The translations under genes and the position numbers were made by a program. Source: Setaria digitata (taxonomy: Eukaryota; Nematoda; Chromadorea; Rhabditida; Setariidae). Taken from it: a stretch of DNA of 64,000 nucleotides. The stretch covers positions 1 through 64,000 of the forward strand of contig RCAB01000259.1 of the NCBI GenBank assembly GCA_003640385.1, written 5' to 3'. Shown in pieces: positions 57,501 through 64,000 of this stretch (positions are counted from its first letter, which is position 1; the number at the start of each line of letters is the position of its first letter). The notes under the pieces are model-generated. The model made no database searches. It was given only the letters and a program-made list of their open reading frames with translations, and was not told the DNA's origin.

Positions 57501-60500
57501 GTATACACTTACTTTATCGAAAAGACTTTTTTCTTTGTTTCTACATGGAAAGGTAGTGCGTCAATTTTTCAACATTTTGGTCTGTGCCGGATGATTTGTA
57601 ATTTTGTGGATTTCTTTGCATAGCTTTTGTTATCTTTATGGATTTGAAATGGAAGGTATTGGAAATGAAAAAGAAAAATATGGCGTAATCGAGTACTAGA
57701 ATGTAAACATTTCGAATACAGCTGATAGTTCCTTATTTTACTTTTCTAAGCTCTAATGAAGTTACGAAACCAAAATGGAAGTAATTTCGATAAGCAAGAA
57801 TCGCCTTCTTCACGATGTGACGAGTCATGCTCTCACGATTATTTACGTTTCAATGAAGACAGATTGCTGAAAGATAGCTCACAGAAGGTGGAATTCGGAA
57901 GTGAACAATGTTCTTCATCTTCTCTACCATCACGGTTAACTGAAGATTCTGTTAGGCGGGTATCACAAAACTTACCGGCTTGGGCATCTGAATGGAATGC
58001 AAAAATGAAGGCTTGGGGTGATGTTACAAGAACAGCGGATTCTCGGAACTGGATGAAACATAAGGCTATTGAAGAAAACGTTGAAATTGAGGATGATTAT
58101 TCGTCTTTTTTATTGGGACGGTTAGTTGTTTTTAAATATTTAATTTAGTTCCAACTTTAGAAATGCAGGCTGTTGTTCCTTGGTGCTGTGATTGCCAGCT
58201 TCTGCCATTTGGATAAAATATTGTACCGGCTATATCAATAAAGAATTATACTTGCTGGAAGCTCATTAGCGTTTTATCTAATCTTTTTTTTTCTTTTTTT
58301 TTTTTTTTAAAGAAATTAAGTTTCTCTGAAAACAATGCATATTAAGAGAGAAGCGATGTATTGTATGGAGTGGCATAATAGTAATGTCACAGCTCTTGAA
58401 ATTCGAAACAACATTAGCTGCTATAAGCAATAAAAAAGCGTTCCTTTTACGTCACGACTTGAAATCAGTTATTAAAATAATTGGACGCATTAAACCAACC
58501 CTGGTTTTCAATTACTTGGATGATTTGCGCAAATCAAAGACAATGGATGTGATAGTTCTTCAACTTAACAGACCAGGTAATTATTCACAGTATGAAAGAA
58601 AGTTTAATTTATCGAATTGAAGATTTCTTTGTAATATCCTGATTTTATTTTAGTTTATCCGCAGATGCAGATGGAATATATGAAGTGTTTTGAGGACATG
58701 TTTGTTCGGGAACGGTATTGTGTGATTGCATCAGAGCATATTATGATTAAAGATGCTTATCTCATAGCATTAGCGCAGAATGAACTACCACCAGGTAGCA
58801 ATGATTAGATGTCATGTCAAATTGGTGTTATTTGTAAAATAATACTTTTAGATTGACTGTTTAAAAATTGCTTTTTCAATTACCTATGTATGATATATTT
58901 TTAGACTTCCGTTGCTATAAGTTCTGTATTGTATCAGTGGCATTATTTAGGAAAGAAGTTGCTGTTGTGAAATGAATCTAACTTCAAAAATTCAGTTTTT
59001 ATATGAAGTTGTGAAATTTTTAGCTGTTTTATTACCATTTGATGGCCCAGGAATACCAAATATGCACCCACCGATGGTTATCTGTGTAGTTGTACGTTTT
59101 AAAAGTATGGAATCTGCATTAGCTGTGCGAGCTTCTGATGTGATCGTCTCATCGGCAGGTAGCGGAGAATCGACATTTGCTCATTCTATAACTTTTAATC
59201 AGCAACGAATGGATCATGTAAAAACATCAATGGAATTGAAGTCAAGATCGTAAGTTCCATATTAGTTGTCTTGAATTTTAAGAAGTACTCTATATTTTCT
59301 TGTTTCTTTGAATCACAAATTCCAAATATCTGTTTCTAGTTTTTTTTTTTGTATATCTTAACTTTATCTTCATTTTTGAAATACTTTTAAAATGAATGAT
59401 ATAGCATATTAAATATTAAATACATTTCCATTTTTTTTTTTCTTTTTTGGAATGACTGTGCAATTTTATTTTCAAAATGGGCAATTTTTTTATTTTGTTT
59501 AGATTAACAAATTATTAACCGCATTATTGCTTTAGTGAATTTGCTCCGAGAAAATGCCATGAAAGGAACCAAACACTTTCCATAGTTGACAAAAAAAAAG
59601 ATTCAACATTCGAATCAGATATCTATCCAATTGCTTCCATGTTTACGTTAAATTCAATTTCGGACCTTCTGCTTGCTATACAATTGCACAAACAACCGTG
59701 TATCATTTTCTTTTGAAACACACATTCATATACTTTGTGCATATTTTACAATATTACTTGGGTCCAATCACCGTTTAAAATAAACTTGAGATGTTTAGAA
59801 CTACTAAATCAAAAAAAAAAAGTAAATTTTGATTCAAGCTGACGTATTTTACACTAGTTATGACGAAAATAATTGCTCATTTTCCATTGTTTTGAACTCT
59901 CTGGTTGTAATTATTGAGCTAGTTAAAGTTTATGGCTTGATAATGACAAAAATGCTTTAAAATGCACCTTTTGATGAAAATACCATGTATTTATAGAAAT
60001 CTTATTGAAATAGATCTTTTCAGCGCAGATTGCTAGACTTGTCGACGAATACAAACATAAAAATGTATTAACATTAGAGGAAAAGGACATAATTGAAAAG
60101 ACGATACAGCAAAATGTGAACTTAGAGGAAAGAAAAGAGATTGATAGGAGGTAATTTCCATATTTAGTTGTTTTTCAGTTATAATTGTTTTTAGTACAGG
60201 AATTTTCTGTGCATAAGAAATTTTTCAGATTCCTTAGCAGGGGAAATTTCGAAAAATTTACTCGTATAATACTTCAAAATATTTTTAATTTCATCTAAAT
60301 TATCAAACCTTATTTCATTTTCCGATGAGAATTATGGATTGTTTTTATCTTTAATTGAATTTATTCGCATAACCTTTCTATTGCTGCATTATTATAAATG
60401 ATCAAATTTAGTGTTTTTAGTGTTTTAAAAACAGTTGGCACAGAATTTGACGATAGCTTTGAAGATACACAAGAAAGAGCTATTCAAATTGCTCCAAATA

Positions 60501-63500
60501 AATGCAGTTTTCTTGAGAATGACAAACGAGAGAGCTTTGTCAATAATGAACAAGTAGGCTGTTTTGAATGAAGTTTAAGAGTTAGAAGTTGTCCAATTAT
60601 TCGCGTTTATTCAAATGAGAGGCTATTGTTTATATTTTTTAACGCATTACTTATAAGTGAGTTTTACTTCTTGATCATGTGTAAAAAAGTTTTCGATGAT
60701 TTTGGCGAATGTTATTTTTTAAATTTTAATAGAAGTGACGAAAGTTTTTCTGAAATATACGGTATTTCTAGATTTGAATTATTTATTTTACTAGTTTATT
60801 TATTTCATATTATATTGTTCAGTATTAGAATTTTCAGAATCTACCAAGAGAGACATGCAGACCATCGATGCAACCTAATTTTTTCGTATCTCAGAAGCAA
60901 TGTTCAACTCCTTCATTGCTCTNATTGTTCAGTATTAGAATTTTCAGAATCTACCAAGAGAGACATACAGACCATCGATGCAACCTAATTTTTTCGTATC
61001 TCAGAAGCAATGTTCAACTCCTTCATTGCTCTCCCAACCAGTCAATTTGATTTCTTCCTCACCTTGTTCACTTCCATCACCTTTACGACGTCATTACACC
61101 CCACTAAACATTCCCACATTTGCTGCACCAATTACACATACTGGACATGATAATTGTGGAGAAGTGGATATGGATGTTTCAGATGAGGAGATGGAAACTG
61201 TGGAAGCACCAGTGACAGTGCATTTTAAAGTAATTCCATTATTATTATAATACTTTTTTAAACTCCAGCATTATCAGAACTGGTCGAATGTGTTGTTCGT
61301 TATTATTCTTCAGGTGTACATTGTTCTAGTCACTGTGGTGCCGCTGAGTTTAGTATTTACTATGTTATATCACCGAGAAATGGTGAAGAGAATTTCAGCC
61401 CATATTTGTAAATTCTTTTCATACACTGTGTTAAATCATTGTTGATTGTTTTCCGAAAACTTCATCTAATGTGATACGAAAACTGCTCATTAATTGCATG
61501 TTTCATCATTTTCAGCCATTCTTACCAAATCCGACTTCACCACCAACTTCCAGTCAGTCCTCTCCATTACAGGCGGTCAATGGTGGGTTTGATTCTTTTC
61601 TTCTCTTTTTTTTTTTTGGTTGTTGCGTATTTAATTCGTAGGAGATCTTGTGTCGCAAGTAGGAAAACATGAAATATATTATATATTCAAACATGTATTT
61701 TGTTACATTCGTATGAAAGCTTTGAACTGTAATACAGACATAGTTCACTTTCATATTTTTCTATTCTGTTTACTTTTCCGTTTCATTTCTTTATGATGTA
61801 ATCATGATCCACTCAACTTTCCTTAGGATTGCAATCTTGATATATTTGCAAGGTGTTGATCATTTAAATCAAATCAGCTCTGTATCATTAGATTAATGAA
61901 TTATTCAGAAGCTCTGATTAATTTCTAGCATTATTCAGGAGCGCTAGTTGTCCCAGTTTCATCGCAACTAACATCACTTCCTTTTCCCTTGACATCACCG
62001 CCGCGATATTCCTTCATGCCAGAAGTGCCATCATTTAGATCTCTATCTTCATCAGTATTTGGAGCCTCTGCATTGACCACCGTTCCCAAATATTATTCAT
62101 CGTCCGGTGCTTTTATTCCTGCTGTACATCTTCAAGATGAACCATATTCAAATGTTTGTATTTATTTATTTGCACGTTTTAAATGTGACTGTGAATCATT
62201 TTCATTGCAGTTGTATTTACGGTTTTCCATCCAGCTACTTTTATGTATTAATTTCGAAAGCGATTTATTTTTTGAACTGAAGCGGTTCAACTTAAATTTT
62301 ATTTTAAGAATATTACTGGAGAAAAAAGCATGGCAACCAATATGGAGGAAATGTCGACACACTCAAGCTTTGAAAGAATCACTAATAAAGAAGAAGTATG
62401 CGCTTTGTTTTATTTCTCTCACATTCTTATAAGGACCTAGTTTTTTTTTTTTTTTTTTCGAATTGGCAAATGTAAAGAATAAAAGCATAATTTCCTGAAA
62501 CTGTAAAATTCTATATATACAAACAAGGAACAGAATATCAACCTGACATATTGTACCTAGCGATATAAAAAATATCAGCTTAGCATGATAGCGGGCGGTA
62601 ACATGAGAAAATTAATAGCACAGTGCTTCGATAACATCAGGACTGCTAGAATGATTCTAGAATTACTAAATGATAAATGTTTTTTGAAAATTAAATTTTT
62701 CCTACGTGCATTTTTAAGTACACTGTAAATCTTCTTACTAAAATAGTATTCGAGTTGTTTATGTTGCAGTTTCAAAGTTTGGACCTTTCCTACAATATCC
62801 GAGAAAATAATTGTAAAAAAAATCTCCCTTCATGTACATCTCTATCTGGGTTGAGCCTTCACAGCAATCAGAACATCTCTTCATATTCTCGCAGGTAAGA
62901 TCTTGAAATAAGTTTGCAGTAAAAAATTCAGGTTAGTATTTTACCTGCATAGCTATTGGATATTTCAATTTCTCAATAAAGAAAAAAAAAACTTTAACTT
63001 TACAATTATTCGAAAATTAGAAACAGTCGATCAAAGGGCACTGGTTCATCTTTCTTTTGAACTTGATTAATTAATTTTTAATCCCTTTTAGATTTTTTTT
63101 TATATTTCCGAACCAGTTTCTTACCTTTGCCTTCAAAACTCGTACATTTCGTGGAAAAATGCTTCTTCATGTCTTTTCGAGCTACACTCTCCTACCGAGT
63201 AGAATAATTATAGTGTTGATCACAGACACCGGAAATCACGACTTGATATGAATAATTCATCGAAATCGCCGCGGCATGAAATGAAAGATTCGCTGAAACA
63301 GTCTTTGAGTCAAAGTAAACGATTTTGTGTTAACCGTAATTCACCGGGTTGTTCAGAACAAAACGGCAATTTTGGTTCCTATATGCATCAGTCTTCTTCT
63401 GGTTAATTTTTGTTCCTTAGGATATTTAAATTAATTATTCTGTCTAGATTTTGCATGAGTAATTTATGTATAGGTGGTTTATTTCTGTTAGTCGCTAGAG

Positions 63501-64000
63501 TGCGATTTATTAAGTCAAATATATGGGTTAATAACTTATTATTTAGTGGTGGAAAATGTGGGAAAATGGTGTGATCCGTTAAAAGGAGCAGATAGATGGG
63601 ACAGCAGTTCCACTAATTCTTGTAAACATTCAAATCATTATATTAACAAACGAAATTGGCCTGCGTGGTCGACGAACGCAGATGATATACGGTCATCACA
63701 TGCGCCGCCTAAAAATAGGTTATTCTTTGAAATGGAATTAAAGGAAGTTTATTAGCAAAATCTTTTTAAAGATTCCCAGTTCCGCGAAAGTTGTAGATTT
63801 AATTAAGTGGTTAAGAAATTGTTTATTTGGTTTGGAAGCTTTTAGTTTTTCAACATGATTTTCTTAAATCGGTTTCTGCAGTGAAAAGAAAATCTATTAC
63901 TTCAGGTTGTTTCAGCAGTTTTCTCGAGAAGCGATGCATACATCAGGTCTACTTTTTAATCAATATGTTGCTCTAGTTCCAATTTTCCAAATTTTTCTGT
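48809..64000 (+). CDS. TFIIS-central-domain + SPOC-domain protein of PHF3/DIDO type, 3' end missing
   Basis: Nuclear elongation/RNA-processing factor family whose SPOC domain binds the phosphorylated RNA polymerase II tail. At least 33 exons; main ones 48809-48847, 49341-49392, 49803-49869, 50691-50789, 50939-51022, 51166-51310, 51709-51828, 52226-52312, 52483-52589, 52848-52930, 53018-53184, 53504-53572, ~53920-54094, 54199-54316, 54606-54768, 55085-55298, 56238-56290, 56827-56994, 57183-57375, 57751-58120, 58347-58576, 58654-58794, 59024-59249, 59536-59699, 60024-60150, 60421-60553, 60948-61229, 61516-61582, 61939-62153, 62309-62395, 62770-62894, ~63207-63403, 63547-63718. Order: basic N-terminus; Cys cluster CHVC ... 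YCSLNC (about 340-365); LDPCGAVFNGPTAPT block; TFIIS central domain (about 455-545, GLYLRVIVGEISVPRLV); SPOC (about 858-1015, CIVWSG and PFDGPGIPNMHPPM); then a long Ser/Pro-rich tail. No N-terminal PHD finger was found. The junction near 62895-63207 does not close in phase, so a small exon is probably missing from the model. Confidence 0.85.
50072..50109. repeat. 38-bp palindrome with TA core
   Basis: Arms gaaaatcaa and ttgattttc around a (TA)n core, in intron 3 of the SPOC gene. Immediately followed by partial repeats of tatattgatttt and long TA tracts. Confidence 0.85.
50120..50480. repeat. long TA microsatellite with N at 50338 and duplicated flanks
   Basis: Nearly pure TA with embedded words such as atgcttttaatatat and atttatatatatgatta. 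The segment left of the N (about 50230-50337) is repeated to its right (about 50369-50484), so the array has probably been joined rather than read through. Confidence 0.85.
52635..52825. repeat. ~90-bp direct duplication flanking N at 52733
   Basis: The block caaagaaaatgcattcattt ... cttgttttgtttag appears on both sides of the N, differing in the length of an A run. It lies in intron 9 of the SPOC gene, so it does not alter the protein. Confidence 0.85.
53593..53644. repeat. 52-bp perfect palindrome with TA core
   Basis: Arms attttatttaac and gttaaataaaat around about 28 bp of TA. It lies in the intron after the Cys-cluster exon of the SPOC gene and is preceded by a further TA run at 53578-53592. 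Confidence 0.85.
54466..54507. repeat. (TA)n microsatellite
   Basis: A run of about 20 TA units within an intron of the SPOC gene, just downstream of AAATA/TTTAT-rich sequence with weak inverted symmetry. Confidence 0.85.
60814..61032. repeat. exon-containing direct duplication flanking N at 60923
   Basis: Both copies (60814-60922 and 60924-61032) contain the 3' end of an intron, its TTTTCAG acceptor and the first 28 or so codons of the next exon of the SPOC gene. They differ by a substitution in the coding part (gacatgcag versus gacatacag, Cys versus Tyr). Only the right copy continues into the full exon, so I used it in the model. Confidence 0.85.

Overview
This window looks like nuclear DNA of a nematode, most likely a clade III / filarial-type spirurid (inferred, not proven). 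It is AT-rich, with many short GT-AG introns (about 100 placed). Most genes carry a TTTYAG-type acceptor 3-35 nt upstream of the start codon with no visible upstream coding exon, which is the usual signature of spliced-leader trans-splicing. The nearest recognisable relatives of the genes are nematode and animal housekeeping proteins. I saw no bacterial, viral or transposon-coded gene.

Layout. 1-4.9 kb: no convincing gene, AT-repeats and assembly-type duplications, one doubtful ORF. 4.9-11.4 kb (minus): UCHL5/UCH37 deubiquitinase (ubh-4 type), then PRPF38B-type splicing factor upstream on the same strand, about 1 kb apart. 11.4-13.3 kb: intergenic, with a 30-bp minisatellite and a duplicated CT-rich tract. 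13.3-17.2 kb (plus): tandem-repeat galectin. 19.5-21.7 kb (plus): SURF4 cargo receptor. 24.5-26.7 kb (minus): Rab14 GTPase. 28.0-29.1 kb (minus): an acidic Asn/Asp-rich protein, incompletely resolved and with an apparent frameshift. 30.4-34.5 kb (minus): an unrecognised polytopic membrane protein that I assembled to 502 residues. 36.5-39.6 kb (minus): RAD21/SCC1 cohesin kleisin, divergent from 40.8-47.5 kb (plus): BRPF/LIN-49 chromatin reader. 48.8 kb to the window end (plus, 3' end missing): a large TFIIS-central-domain plus SPOC-domain protein of the PHF3/DIDO type.

The genes do not form one pathway. Several are nuclear (splicing, cohesin, acetylation reader, transcription elongation) and two are secretory-pathway genes (SURF4, Rab14). 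Coding models were built by hand from splice phase, so individual exon edges may be off by a few bases, but all internal phases quoted as resolved close correctly.

The most novel items are the unrecognised multi-pass membrane protein, the acidic protein, TA-cored palindromes with non-TA arms, and a set of single Ns, most of them visibly flanked by near-identical direct duplications that look like mis-joined haplotypes; one of these duplicates coding sequence.
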